DNA of 64,000 bases from positions 1,054,001 to 1,118,000 of the forward strand of contig NZ_JACBZP010000001.1 in NCBI RefSeq assembly GCF_013409065.1. The letters are read 5' to 3'. The notes beneath the pieces were generated by a model. That model made no database searches and was not told the origin of the DNA. It was given only the letters and a program-made list of their open reading frames with translations. Below are positions 1-8,986 of the stretch, in pieces. The DNA is from Spelaeicoccus albus (lineage in GTDB: Bacteria; Actinomycetota; Actinomycetes; Actinomycetales; Brevibacteriaceae). How positions within the stretch are numbered: position 1 is the first letter of the stretch; every line of letters begins with the position of its first letter. The translations under genes were made by a program, and so were the position numbers.

Positions 1-1
1 C

Positions 2-2461
2 ATCGAGAACTCCGACGCCGATATTTGGAACACCGACAAGCTCCTCGGTGGCTCCGACATTAAGGAATTCGAGGGATGGACCGGGCAGAACAACTGGAAC
101 ACGTTCTACGAGAACATCTGGAAGAACAACCTGCCGACGAAATTCCTTCAGCACTACCAACTGCTCAACTGGAAGCCCGGAACATCGGCGCGTCTGACCG
201 GCGGGGTAAGCGTTGCGAAGAACGACGGCGTCCGCGAGATCTCGATGGGCGACGCCGTCGTATTGAAGGGAGACAAGTATTTGCTGCCCTGGGGCGACAC
301 GTCCAAGCCGGCGGGCACGACGTCACCGAGCCGCGCCGACAAGATGTACTACTACAATCCGGACGGCGGCCCGGCCACTTTCGACCTCACCCGCCAGTTC
401 CGGCGCACCCACGCGTTCAAGCTCTACAAACTCACCGATCAGGGCCGCGTGAGTGTCGGCGTCATCCATGCTCACCACGGAACCGTGACGTTGGACGGTG
501 ACAAGGGACAGCCCTACGTACTGGCACCGGCTCACGACAAGGCGCCGCATCGGAGTGCCGATTACGGGCAGGGAACGCTGATCAAGGATCCCGGATTCAA
601 CGCCGGAAGCCTCCGGGACTGGAGCGGCACGGGCGGCGCGAAGATAGCCACCACCGACAACGGCGATAATGTCGCGAGACTCGGTACCACCGCCTCCGGC
701 ATTCACCAGATGATCCGGGGCCTCACGCCGGGTAAGCAATACACGCTCAGCGCGAATATTGCGATCGGGCCGAAGGCCAAGCGCAGCACGACGCTTGGTG
801 TCGATACCGGTAAGCACTCCCCTCTTCGGCGCGGTTCGCGGGTATTCGACGAAGCCAACACGTTCGACGTCACGCCGGCGAAGAACTATATGGCGTCGGA
901 TGCCAAGAAGGGAACCTATTCGCAGCGTGCCAGTGTCACCTTTACGGCGCCGCGAAGCGGTCACGTCCTCGTCGGTGTTTCGGCGGCGGCAGGTAGGGCC
1001 CCCGTGACGATCGACGACGTGCGTGTCATGCCAAACGTGCCGAAAACATCCGTCGGCAACTCCACGACGGTCGTCGACGAAGACTTCGAAGGCAATCAGC
1101 CCGGCTGGGGGCCGTTCGTCAAAGGCGCCGCCGGGGGCACGAACGACCCGCGGACGAGCTACTCCGAGCTGCACGCGCCGTACTCGCAAAAGACGTGGAA
1201 GAACTCGCACGCTCCGTACGACTCCGGAACGGTGGACGGCAAGGCAGTGGATGACGTCCTTGACGGCAAGCACTCGCTGAAATCGCACGAGGAAAACAAG
1301 GGTCTCGTGTATCGCACCACGCCGTCGAGCGTTCCGCTGAAAAGTGGGCACTCGTACAGGGTGTCGTTCAAATACCAAACGAATGTGGCAGGGCAATGGC
1401 AGTGGATCACCGGCTCTGATTCGGTGTCCGGCGGAAAACTGACGACTACGGAACTGAAGCACACGGCGCTCCCCGTCGCACTGAAGACCACGAAGCTCAC
1501 CCAAACCGTTACCGCCGGGTGCGGCGATGACACATGGGTGGGTTTGAAAAAGGTCGGAGGAGCTCACGGCGCCGATTTCGTGATGGACGACTTCACCGTG
1601 ACCGATCTGGGCAAGACCGAGGGGGGTACGGCGTGTGCCGCGATGGGGGTGCCGGCATCGGCACAGTTGAACCCGGGGACGCCGATGGGTTACACAACGT
1701 CGTTTACGAACCACGAGACGACCGCCGCTACGAATGTGGCGATGACTCTTGGGAAACTACCCGACGGGTGGAAGGCCGAAGTGGCCGACAAGGACGGCAA
1801 CCTGTTCGACTCGGTCGCGCCCGGCCGGACTGTGAAAACGAAATGGCTTGTCACGCCGCCGAAGTCCGCCGCGGGCGAATCGGCAGCATTGGCTCCCGCG
1901 ACGACCTACTTCAACAAATGCGCAACGAAAACAGTTGGCGCGAACTCGGCCGTGGAGGTGACGAAACGGGCAGTCGTGCCTCCGGCATCGATTACGGCTA
2001 CGGCGGACTCGGAGAACTCCTCGCCCGAACGGCCCGTGACCAACGTGCTTGACGGCGATCCCGGAACGCTCTGGCATACGAATTACACCGGGTCGATCGC
2101 CGATTACCCGCACTGGGTGACCTTCAAACTGGATGGCACGAGCACGCTCGACGGGTTCGGCTACCAGGACCGGCAGTCCGGAGGCGATAACGGCAAAGTG
2201 AAGGACTATACGGTGTCGGTCTCCCGGGACGGCAAGACCTGGACCGAGGTGGCGTCCGGCACACTGAAGGACGCTTCCGATATGCAAGTGATCGACTTCG
2301 ATCCTGTGCAGGCCAAGTACGTGAAGTTCACCGCGACCAATGCGTTGAACGGGCTCCAGTACGCATCGGCCGCCGAAATGCGCGCATACGGCACCACGGC
2401 GAATGTGCCGACCGGCTACGCGCCGGGCAAACGCGGTGCCGACAAGCCCTGCACGCCGTAG
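2..2461 (+). CDS. Endo-alpha-N-acetylgalactosaminidase, GH101 (C-terminal part)
   Basis: The frame is open from base 2 to a TAG at 2459-2461, so the start and the catalytic residues lie left of the window and only the last 819 residues are seen. GH101 enzymes release the core-1 disaccharide Gal-GalNAc from Ser/Thr of mucin-type glycoproteins outside the cell. The first visible residues (EGWTGQNNW, LPTKFLQHYQLLNWK) match the end of the GH101 barrel. Then follow the family's beta-sandwich domain (about visible residues 82-185), a carbohydrate-binding-like module (about 190-345), a further jelly-roll module (about 355-545), a NEW3-like segment (about 550-625) and a C-terminal F5/8-type (CBM32-like) domain (about 670-797). 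No sorting motif or membrane anchor follows, so it is probably secreted or held by its binding modules. It converges on the nitrilase gene. Confidence 0.85.
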   Translation: MENSDADIWNTDKLLGGSDIKEFEGWTGQNNWNTFYENIWKNNLPTKFLQHYQLLNWKPGTSARLTGGVSVAKNDGVREISMGDAVVLKGDKYLLPWGDTSKPAGTTSPSRADKMYYYNPDGGPATFDLTRQFRRTHAFKLYKLTDQGRVSVGVIHAHHGTVTLDGDKGQPYVLAPAHDKAPHRSADYGQGTLIKDPGFNAGSLRDWSGTGGAKIATTDNGDNVARLGTTASGIHQMIRGLTPGKQYTLSANIAIGPKAKRSTTLGVDTGKHSPLRRGSRVFDEANTFDVTPAKNYMASDAKKGTYSQRASVTFTAPRSGHVLVGVSAAAGRAPVTIDDVRVMPNVPKTSVGNSTTVVDEDFEGNQPGWGPFVKGAAGGTNDPRTSYSELHAPYSQKTWKNSHAPYDSGTVDGKAVDDVLDGKHSLKSHEENKGLVYRTTPSSVPLKSGHSYRVSFKYQTNVAGQWQWITGSDSVSGGKLTTTELKHTALPVALKTTKLTQTVTAGCGDDTWVGLKKVGGAHGADFVMDDFTVTDLGKTEGGTACAAMGVPASAQLNPGTPMGYTTSFTNHETTAATNVAMTLGKLPDGWKAEVADKDGNLFDSVAPGRTVKTKWLVTPPKSAAGESAALAPATTYFNKCATKTVGANSAVEVTKRAVVPPASITATADSENSSPERPVTNVLDGDPGTLWHTNYTGSIADYPHWVTFKLDGTSTLDGFGYQDRQSGGDNGKVKDYTVSVSRDGKTWTEVASGTLKDASDMQVIDFDPVQAKYVKFTATNALNGLQYASAAEMRAYGTTANVPTGYAPGKRGADKPCTP

Positions 2462-2486
2462 TCGTCACCCACCCGCCGACAGTGCC

Positions 2487-3278
2487 TTAAAGACGCCGGT
2501 TGGCCAGTACGGGGAGCTTGTCGCGGGTCTGTCGGACGACGTCCGGATCGATATCGGCGACCAGCAACTCCTCGTTGCCGCCTGCTTGCTGCAGGACTTC
2601 ACCCAGCGGCGAGATGACGGCGCTGTGTCCGATTCCGAGTGGCGCGTTTTTGGGATTGTCGATGCCCAGCGTGGACGGATCGCCTTGTCCGGCCGCAAGA
2701 ACGTACGTCGTCGAGTCGAGGGCGCGGGCGCGAACAAGGAGATCCCACTGCTCGTTCTTGCCCGGCCCGGCGCCCCAGGAGGCGCACACGATATTGACCT
2801 GCGCGCCGGCGTCCGCGTTTGCCACGTACAGACCGGGAAAACGCACGTCGTAGCACGTCGTCAGGCCGAATGTGACGTTGTCCAGCTCGAAAGTCACCGG
2901 GCCGGTGCCGGGCTCGACGGTATCGGATTCCTTGAAGCCGAACGCGTCGTACAGGTGGATCTTGTCGTATTCGGTGTTGGCCTCGCGGCCGGCGACCAGC
3001 AGCGTATTGACGACGCGGCCCTCTCCGCCCGGGGTGAACATGCCGGCCACGACAGTAATGGAATGGGACGCCGCGATTTCGCGGATCCGCGCCGCCCACG
3101 GGCCCTCGATCGGCTCGGCGATGTCGACGAGTGAGTTGCCGAACGCCCGCATCGTGGCTTCCGGAAAGACGACCAGTGACGCGCCGGCATCGGCTGCGTC
3201 CGCGGCGTACCGCTCCACCTTTTCGAGGTTTGCCGCGGTATCGCGGCCCGTCACGATTTGAGCAAGTGCGATTCGCAT
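2487..3278 (-). CDS. Carbon-nitrogen hydrolase (nitrilase superfamily)
   Basis: A 263-residue cytoplasmic amidase of the nitrilase superfamily, normal size for a single-domain member. The catalytic Glu-Lys-Cys triad is visible in order: Glu in FPEATMRAFG, Lys in YDKIHLYDAF and Cys in LTTCYDVRFP. The ATG at 3278 was chosen because AGGAG lies 6 nt upstream; an ATG at 3284 abuts that ribosome site directly and is unlikely. Family members hydrolyse deaminated glutathione, omega-amides or carbamoyl compounds, and the sequence alone does not decide which. It ends tail-to-tail with the GH101 gene (25-nt gap), and its upstream neighbour on the same strand is the LysR-like gene. Confidence 0.85.
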   Translation of the reverse strand: MRIALAQIVTGRDTAANLEKVERYAADAADAGASLVVFPEATMRAFGNSLVDIAEPIEGPWAARIREIAASHSITVVAGMFTPGGEGRVVNTLLVAGREANTEYDKIHLYDAFGFKESDTVEPGTGPVTFELDNVTFGLTTCYDVRFPGLYVANADAGAQVNIVCASWGAGPGKNEQWDLLVRARALDSTTYVLAAGQGDPSTLGIDNPKNAPLGIGHSAVISPLGEVLQQAGGNEELLVADIDPDVVRQTRDKLPVLANRRL

Positions 3279-3321
3279 GGGCATCTCCTCTTTATGTCTT
3301 CTCATCCATGGTACGAGCCAG

Positions 3322-4074
3322 CTAGTGGCGGCGCGGCGGCCTGCCGCGCGGACGCCGTCCTGCCGGCCCCCACCTCTTGCCGGACTTTTTCGAACCCCTG
3401 GGGCCCGAGTCCTGCCCGCCGCGCTGCTTTTGCTCTCGCTTTTGTTGTTGCCGGGTCGAGGGCTGCCGTGAGCTGTTTGCCGTGCGGCCGCGCACGATGC
3501 CGATGAATTCCTCGAGCAGTTCGGCTCGCTTCATTCCGGCCGTGTCGTCGGTCGCTGAATCGCGCGCCGCGGCTTCGGGCTCCTTGGGCCAGACAAGCGC
3601 GATCCTGGTGCCCGCGACGTCCGGGATCGGCCGATAAACGACGTCCTTGCGTGCGTACAACCTGGCGATCGACATCGGTACGACGGCGACTCCCACGCCT
3701 GTCGCCACGAGTTCGATGAGCAGTTTGAAACCGTGCTCGTCGGCGCGCAACACGTTCTCGTCGTCGAGTTCGGCCTGCGTCACGTCGCCGCAAATCGTCA
3801 GCTCATGGTCGCGGCCCATCACGACGACGGCGGCCTCCATGTATAAGGGGATGACATGCAGCCCGGCATCGTCGATCGGCAGCCGGACGAAACTCATGTC
3901 GGCTTCGCCTTCTCGAAGCGGGGTCAACTGACCGGCCGCATCGGTCTGCCACGACGACAACGCGACTCCGGGCATCCGGCTCTTCCAGCGGCCGAACCAC
4001 TTGCCCGGGGTGACGCCCTCGACGTACGCGACAGTCAATGACCGCGGCGCAGCATTTTCGGCCGTGCCCTCCAT
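3322..4074 (-). CDS. LysR-type substrate-binding domain protein without HTH
   Basis: A 250-residue protein that begins directly with a LysR-type effector-binding fold (LTVAYVEGVTPGKWFGRWK near the N-terminus, then GVGVAVVPMSIARLYA and VVYRPIPDV). No winged-helix DNA-binding domain precedes it. The C-terminal ~50 residues are very basic and low in complexity (Arg, Lys, Gln, Gly, Pro), ending in PRGRPPRRH. The ATG at 4074 follows GAAGGGA by 5 nt; longer readings run across the divergent DUF5997 promoter and are rejected. It may be a ligand sensor that works without a canonical HTH, or the basic tail may bind nucleic acid; both are inference. It is divergent from the DUF5997 gene, 83 nt away. 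Confidence 0.75.
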   Translation of the reverse strand: MEGTAENAAPRSLTVAYVEGVTPGKWFGRWKSRMPGVALSSWQTDAAGQLTPLREGEADMSFVRLPIDDAGLHVIPLYMEAAVVVMGRDHELTICGDVTQAELDDENVLRADEHGFKLLIELVATGVGVAVVPMSIARLYARKDVVYRPIPDVAGTRIALVWPKEPEAAARDSATDDTAGMKRAELLEEFIGIVRGRTANSSRQPSTRQQQKREQKQRGGQDSGPRGSKKSGKRWGPAGRRPRGRPPRRH

Positions 4075-4144
4075 GATGTTCCCTTCGCCGACGTCAACAC
4101 GATATCGGACGGCGTGCGTCCGCCGGCCGGGCGGCGATGCCCGA

Positions 4145-4150
4145 TAGGGT
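4145..4150 (+). promoter_or_regulatory. -10 box of DUF5997 gene (leaderless arrangement)
   Basis: TAGGGT lies 7 nt before the ATG at 4158 and no Shine-Dalgarno sequence intervenes, so transcription would begin at or next to the start codon. No clear -35 box is visible. Confidence 0.5.
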
Positions 4151-4157
4151 TGGACGC

Positions 4158-4544
4158 ATGAGCGCGCAGAAGAAGCCCCAATCGATGAAGCCGGAGACCG
4201 CGGCGAAAAAACTCGGTATTTATGTGCCGGCCGCGCCCGAGGAGTTCCGCTCGTCGCCGGTGACGCGGGACGAGTTCGACGAACTGCGCACCGACCCGCC
4301 GGAGTGGCTGACCCGGCTGCGCGCAAACGGTCCGCACCCGCGCCCGGTCGTTGCGCACAAACTGGGCGTCTCCATCTCCGGCTTGGCTCGCGGCGGTGTC
4401 ACCGAACCCCTCACGACCGAACAGATCTCCGCGCTCTTATCCGAAATGCCCGAATGGCTGAAAAACGAGCGGGCGACACACGCGCGAGTGCGCGAAGAAG
4501 AACTGCGCGCCAAGGGCCGGTCGACCGGCAAGAGCGCCAAATAA
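4158..4544 (+). CDS. DUF5997 family protein
   Basis: A small 128-residue cytoplasmic protein with the features of the actinobacterial DUF5997 family: an N-terminal AQKKPQSMKPETAAKKLGIY segment, a central FDELRTDPPEWLTRLR block and a Lys/Arg-rich C-terminus. The function of the family is not known. The middle of the protein (PRPVVAHKLGVSISGLARGG) reads like a short helix-turn-helix, but that is only a sequence impression. The ATG at 4158 was chosen because it starts the family-like sequence and sits 7 nt after a TAGGGT box. It is divergent from the LysR-like gene, and the YqaJ-type gene follows 5 nt downstream, probably co-transcribed. Confidence 0.7.
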   Translation: MSAQKKPQSMKPETAAKKLGIYVPAAPEEFRSSPVTRDEFDELRTDPPEWLTRLRANGPHPRPVVAHKLGVSISGLARGGVTEPLTTEQISALLSEMPEWLKNERATHARVREEELRAKGRSTGKSAK

Positions 4545-4549
4545 CCCGC

Positions 4550-5179
4550 ATGAAAATAACGGACGCCGGGCATGAACCGTCGGCTTTGCGCGAGCATGCG
4601 CCGGTGCCGGATTGCCTTGCGCGGGTCGTCGCCGACCAAACCGACAGGATCGGCTGGCTCCGCGCCCGAGCTCAGGGCGTGACCGCCACCGATGTGGCAA
4701 AGCTGTCCACGCCGGCGTCCGTGCTTGCCGCGGCCAGGGCAAAACTGCACGGCTCGGGTTTCCGCGGCAACGCGTTCACCGAATACGGCAAGGTGCGCGA
4801 ACCGATCATTGCCGGGTGGATGCGGGCCAATTTCGGCATCCATTCGAGCACTCAGTTGTTCCGTTCGGCAGACGATCCGCGGCACTTGGCCACGCCCGAC
4901 GGCCTCGGGCCCGGCGACGACGGCGCGCTGGTACTTGCCGAGATCAAGACGACAGTCAAACCGTTCCGCTCGATCCCGCGCCATTATCTGCGCCAGATTT
5001 GGTGGCAGCAGTACGTGCTGGGCGCCGAGCGCACGTTGTTCATCTGGGAAGAACACCGCGACTTCGTCCCGGTCGGCGACGAACCCGTGTGCCGCTGGGT
5101 CGACCGGGACGACGCCGAGATCCGCAAACTCGTCGGGCTGGCCAATCGGTTGCTCGACGAGATCGCCGCAGGCATGTAG
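4550..5179 (+). CDS. YqaJ-type viral recombinase/exonuclease family protein
   Basis: A 209-residue protein with the PD-(D/E)xK nuclease core of the YqaJ/lambda-exonuclease family. In order it shows a helix segment WLRARAQGVTATDVAKLSTP, the TEYGKVREPIIAGWM block, an acidic residue in ATPDGLG, the catalytic E-x-K in LAEIKTT, and QIWWQQYVLGAERTLFIWEE. Such enzymes resect double-stranded DNA ends and are usual in phages. Here it stands without phage genes, directly after the DUF5997 gene, so it is probably a chromosomal member with a repair role or unknown role. The ATG at 4550 is 5 nt after the preceding stop. A large hairpin follows the gene. Confidence 0.8.
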   Translation: MKITDAGHEPSALREHAPVPDCLARVVADQTDRIGWLRARAQGVTATDVAKLSTPASVLAAARAKLHGSGFRGNAFTEYGKVREPIIAGWMRANFGIHSSTQLFRSADDPRHLATPDGLGPGDDGALVLAEIKTTVKPFRSIPRHYLRQIWWQQYVLGAERTLFIWEEHRDFVPVGDEPVCRWVDRDDAEIRKLVGLANRLLDEIAAGM

Positions 5180-5194
5180 TCGGGCGGCCACCCC

Positions 5195-5266
5195 CGCAAA
5201 ACGCCCCGCGCCGTAGAGAACGCGAAGTTATGACGGGGCGGGCTATACGCGGCGGGGCGTTTTGCG
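5195..5266. repeat. Long hairpin, copy 1 of a structured repeat
   Basis: Perfect 15-bp arms (5195-5209 CGCAAAACGCCCCGC and 5252-5266 GCGGGGCGTTTTGCG) enclose 42 nt. It lies between the convergent YqaJ and fucose-binding-protein genes and could stop transcription from both sides. The inner part shares GACGGGGCGGGCTATACG and the spaced blocks GAACGCG and GTT with a second copy at 12764-12837, so it is more than a simple terminator. Confidence 0.7.
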
Positions 5267-5314
5267 AACGGTGAGCATTGTCGCGTGGGCGAACCGGGTA
5301 GAGCGCAAACCCGC

Positions 5315-6289
5315 TCAGTGGTACAGGCAGGCCTGGATCTTCGCGTCGTTGATGTTCTTCTTGTCGTACCAGTAGAAGCCGGTGTCGACGAACTTCGGCA
5401 GATCCTTGCCCTTGATGGCCTTCAACGCCGAGGACACGACAAGGGCGCCCATCTTTTGCGGGTCCTGAGTGATCGATCCGGCCAGCACGCCCTTCTTGAT
5501 GGCATCGATCTGAGCTTGTCCGGAATCGAATCCGACGGCCTTCAGCCCCTTCTTGCCGCTTTCGGTAATACCCTTGGCGACGCCCTCCGCCGATGCCTCG
5601 TTGGATCCGTAGATTCCCGCAAGATCGTGGTTCGAGGCAATGATGGACTTCGTGATGTTTGCGGCCTTGCGCAAGTCGCTGTTGGTGTATTGCGGCGTGA
5701 GCATTTTGACGTCGGGTGCGTTCTTCTTCATCCAGTCCATGAATCCGTCGCGGCGATCGACGCCGGACTTGCTGGTCTGATCGTGAATGACCAACCCGAT
5801 GGTGCCCTTGTTGCCAATCAGCTTGGCCAGATGTTTGGCATCCGCAGCGGCTGCCGCCTTGTTGTCGGTGGCGGCCGTCGTGACCGGCACGTCCGAGTCG
5901 ACTCCCGAATCGAAGGCGATGACGGGGATCTTGTCGTTCTTGGCCTGCTGCATGAGCGGCGCGGCGGCCTTGCTGTCCAATGCCGCGAATCCCAGTGCGT
6001 CCGGCTTCTTGGCCAGCGCATTGGTCAACATCGTGACCTGCTGCTCGACGTCCGACTCCGTATCGGGGCCGACGAAGGTGATCCGCGCGCCCGACTTCTT
6101 CGCCTGCTTTTCGGCCCCCTTCTTCACGGCCTGCCAGTATTCCTGTGAAAAGCCCTTCGACACGATGGCGATATAGGGCTTCTTGCTGCCGGACGCGTCG
6201 TCCGACCCGCCGCGATTACAGGCTGCCAGCAATGACGCTGCCGAAACCGCTCCGGCCGCGCCGATCAACTGTCGACGGTTCATTTTCAT
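5315..6289 (-). CDS. Sugar ABC transporter substrate-binding lipoprotein (RbsB type)
   Basis: A 324-residue periplasmic-binding-protein-like lipoprotein of the ribose-binding (type I) family. The N-terminus NRRQLIGAAGAVSAASLLAAC carries a twin-Arg and a lipobox with Cys, so Tat or Sec export and lipid anchoring are likely. The ligand-binding fold follows (IAIVSKGFSQEYWQAVKKG, VIAFDSGVDSD, GIYGSNEASAEGVAKG). The ATG at 6289 follows a purine-rich AAAGAGAA site. It is the last gene of the operon that holds FucU and L-fuconate dehydratase, so L-fucose or a fucosylated sugar is the inferred ligand. The start lies 82 nt downstream of the permease gene. Confidence 0.88.
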   Translation of the reverse strand: MKMNRRQLIGAAGAVSAASLLAACNRGGSDDASGSKKPYIAIVSKGFSQEYWQAVKKGAEKQAKKSGARITFVGPDTESDVEQQVTMLTNALAKKPDALGFAALDSKAAAPLMQQAKNDKIPVIAFDSGVDSDVPVTTAATDNKAAAAADAKHLAKLIGNKGTIGLVIHDQTSKSGVDRRDGFMDWMKKNAPDVKMLTPQYTNSDLRKAANITKSIIASNHDLAGIYGSNEASAEGVAKGITESGKKGLKAVGFDSGQAQIDAIKKGVLAGSITQDPQKMGALVVSSALKAIKGKDLPKFVDTGFYWYDKKNINDAKIQACLYH

Positions 6290-6371
6290 GGTGTTCTCTT
6301 TTCTCTCACGGTGCTTCATTGGACGAGGAGGGCTGGATTGGACGGCGACGAACCGGCCACTGCGCAATCAG

Positions 6372-7379
6372 CTATGAGGCGGCTCGCTTGCGGCGAAGGT
6401 TGTCCGTGTAAACGGCGGCCAGAATCACAAGGCCCAGCACGACGTTCTGCCATTGCTGCGGCACCGAGATGATCTGCAGTCCGTTGTTGATCATGGACAT
6501 GATCAGCGCGCCGATGACGGTACCGACAATCGACCCCTTGCCGCCGAACAGCGACGTGCCGCCAATGACGACCGCCGCAATGGCCTGCAATTCGTAACCT
6601 TGGCCGAGAGCGGGCTGCGCCGAGCCGAGCCGAGCCGAGATCATCACGCCGGCAAGGCCGATGAACAGCCCGGCGAACGTGTAGATCATGATCTTCCACT
6701 TGGTCACGTTGATGCCCGAGATCGCCGTGGCATCCTCGTTGCTGCCGATCGAGTACGTATACCGGCCGAGCACCGTCTTGTTGAGGACGATGGCGCTGAT
6801 GATGGCGACGACCGCCAGGATGATGACGGCGTTGGGGAAGTGGACCCCCGGAATCAGCTCGCCTGTCGAGATCCCCGCGTAGTCGGGCACCTTGGTGAAG
6901 TAGATCGGCGTACTGTGCGAAATGACGAGAGCAAGCCCTTGGGCCACCAGCATCATGGCAAGAGTCGCGATGAACGGCGGGATCTTCAAGATTGCCACGT
7001 TGATCCCGTTGATGAGTCCGATCAGCCCGCCGAACAAGATCGCCAGGACGACGCCGAGAAGCAGCGGCAAGCCCCATTGCTGCAAGAAGACTCCGGACAT
7101 GACGGCGCACAGCGACATGCCGGTTCCGATCGACAGATCAATGCCGGCCGAGATGATCACGAACGTGGTGCCAATGGCCAGAGTGCCGATCACGACAGTT
7201 GAAAACAGGATCGACGTGAAGTTGCTGAACGTGACGAAGTCCGGGCTCAAAATCGCGAAGAAGATGTAGATCACTATCAAGCCGGCAAACGCCAGCAGCT
7301 GGTTCAGCTGGGCCTTCAGCCCGAGACGTCTGGACTGCTTGTCCGGCGCCGGGGTCTCGGTGGGGGCTGGAGCGGTCAT
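6372..7379 (-). CDS. Sugar ABC transporter permease (RbsC type)
   Basis: A 335-residue polytopic membrane protein of the ribose/xylose permease family (BPD_transp_2). Hydrophobic segments begin at about residue 28 (LLAFAGLIVIYIFFAIL) and continue to the C-terminus. Family motifs include ISAGIDLSIGTGMSL and AAVVIGGTSLFGGKGSI. Its ATG overlaps the stop of the ATPase gene by 4 nt (ATGA), so the two are translationally coupled. It forms the channel of the inferred L-fucose importer. Confidence 0.9.
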   Translation of the reverse strand: MTAPAPTETPAPDKQSRRLGLKAQLNQLLAFAGLIVIYIFFAILSPDFVTFSNFTSILFSTVVIGTLAIGTTFVIISAGIDLSIGTGMSLCAVMSGVFLQQWGLPLLLGVVLAILFGGLIGLINGINVAILKIPPFIATLAMMLVAQGLALVISHSTPIYFTKVPDYAGISTGELIPGVHFPNAVIILAVVAIISAIVLNKTVLGRYTYSIGSNEDATAISGINVTKWKIMIYTFAGLFIGLAGVMISARLGSAQPALGQGYELQAIAAVVIGGTSLFGGKGSIVGTVIGALIMSMINNGLQIISVPQQWQNVVLGLVILAAVYTDNLRRKRAAS

Positions 7380-8986
7380 GAGTTGTCTGCTTTCTCGTCG
7401 GTAGCGCCGGACGCCGGTCCGGCGGCGGACTGAGTGGTCAAGCCGAGTTCGGCGGCGTCCTGAGTATTTTCATCGGGCCGGAGCGTCGCATAATGCATGA
7501 TCGTCTCGCTGGTCGCCTCGCCGGCGTCGACGATGCCGGTGATACGTCCTTCGCTCATGACGACCACGCGGTGCGACATCCGCAGCACTTCCGGCAGCTC
7601 CGAAGAGATCATGATGATGGATTTGCCGGCTTGCGCCAGTTCGTTGAGCAGACCGTAGATCTCTTCTTTCGCTCCCACGTCGATCCCGCGGGTGGGCTCG
7701 TCGAAGATGAGGATGTCGCAATCCTTGATCAGCCATTTCGCGATGACGACCTTTTGCTGATTGCCGCCGGACAGGAACTTCGCGGTCTGCCCAGTCGACG
7801 GCGTCTTCACTTTCATGGTGTCGACGTATTCGGACGCCTTGGCCTGGATGGACTTCGACCTCATCAACCCCCACGTCGAGAACAGCTCGGTGACGGCACT
7901 GAGCACCATGTTCTCGCCGACGCTCCGCTCGAGCAGCAATCCGTACCGTTTGCGGTCTTCGGACAAATACCCGATCCGGAGTTTGGCCGCGTCGGCCGGG
8001 TTGCGGATTGTCACGGGCTTGCCCCGCAAGGTGATGGTCCCCGCGCTGCGCTTGTCCGCTCCCACGATGGCCCGCGCGACCTCGGTGCGGCCGGCGCCCA
8101 TGAGTCCGGCGAAGCCGAGGATTTCGCCCTCGCGCAGGTCGAAGGACACGTTTCGCAGCAGATCGCGTGTTTCCAGACCGTCGACAGTCAAGAGGACGTC
8201 GCGGTCCGAGCGCACGTTCTCGGGGGCCGCGTCGGTCGTGAGCTCGCGGCCGACCATCAGGTTGATGACCTCGGTCATCGAGGTGGAGGCGGTGTCGAGC
8301 GTGTCGATATATTTGCCGTCGCGGATGACCGTGACGCGGTCGGTGATCTGCTTGATTTCGTCCATCCGGTGCGAGATGTAGACGACGCCGGTGGTCGGCT
8401 GGATGAACCGGCGAATCAGGTCGTGCAGCGCCCCGACCTCGGCCTCGTTGAGCGCCGCGGTCGGCTCGTCCATGATCAACACGCGCGCTTCGAAGCTCAG
8501 CGCCTTGGCGATTTCCACCATCTGTTGTTTGGCGACAGTCAACTCGGACACCGTCGTCCGCGGATTCAGCGGCAACCCGAGGCGGTCGATCAGCTCGCCG
8601 GCGCGAGTGTTCAGCGCCCGCTCGCTGTTGAAGATACCGGCGCGGTGCGGCTCGCGGCCGACGAAGATGTTTTGCGCGACGGTCAGGTCGGGAATCAGGT
8701 TGAATTCCTGATGGATGATCGCGATGCCGAGTTCTTGCGCGTGCTTGGGCCCGGTCGCCAGCAGCGGCTCGCCGTTCAAGAAGAATTCGCCGGAATCCAC
8801 TGGGTAAATGCCCGACAGCACCTTCATGAGCGTGGACTTGCCTGCGCCGTTTTCGCCGACGAGCGCCAACACTTCACCGGGGTGGAGAGCCAGGTGCATG
8901 TTCGACAACGCCTTGACGCCGGGGAACGACTTGCTCACGTCGCGCACTTCCAGCAGCGGCGTGACCGCCCCGGGGGTCTCGGTCAT
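7376..8986 (-). CDS. Sugar ABC transporter ATP-binding protein (RbsA type)
   Basis: A 536-residue protein with two fused ABC domains, the usual form for carbohydrate uptake transporter 2 systems. Domain 1 has Walker A GENGAGKST (about residues 41-49) and Walker B LIMDEPTAAL. Domain 2 has a degenerate Walker A GLMGAGRTE, the signature LSGGNQQKVVIAKWL and Walker B LIFDEPTRG. It energises the permease encoded next, overlapping it by 4 nt, and itself overlaps fucU by 4 nt. The family and operon place suggest L-fucose import. Confidence 0.92.
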   Translation of the reverse strand: MTETPGAVTPLLEVRDVSKSFPGVKALSNMHLALHPGEVLALVGENGAGKSTLMKVLSGIYPVDSGEFFLNGEPLLATGPKHAQELGIAIIHQEFNLIPDLTVAQNIFVGREPHRAGIFNSERALNTRAGELIDRLGLPLNPRTTVSELTVAKQQMVEIAKALSFEARVLIMDEPTAALNEAEVGALHDLIRRFIQPTTGVVYISHRMDEIKQITDRVTVIRDGKYIDTLDTASTSMTEVINLMVGRELTTDAAPENVRSDRDVLLTVDGLETRDLLRNVSFDLREGEILGFAGLMGAGRTEVARAIVGADKRSAGTITLRGKPVTIRNPADAAKLRIGYLSEDRKRYGLLLERSVGENMVLSAVTELFSTWGLMRSKSIQAKASEYVDTMKVKTPSTGQTAKFLSGGNQQKVVIAKWLIKDCDILIFDEPTRGIDVGAKEEIYGLLNELAQAGKSIIMISSELPEVLRMSHRVVVMSEGRITGIVDAGEATSETIMHYATLRPDENTQDAAELGLTTQSAAGPASGATDEKADNS

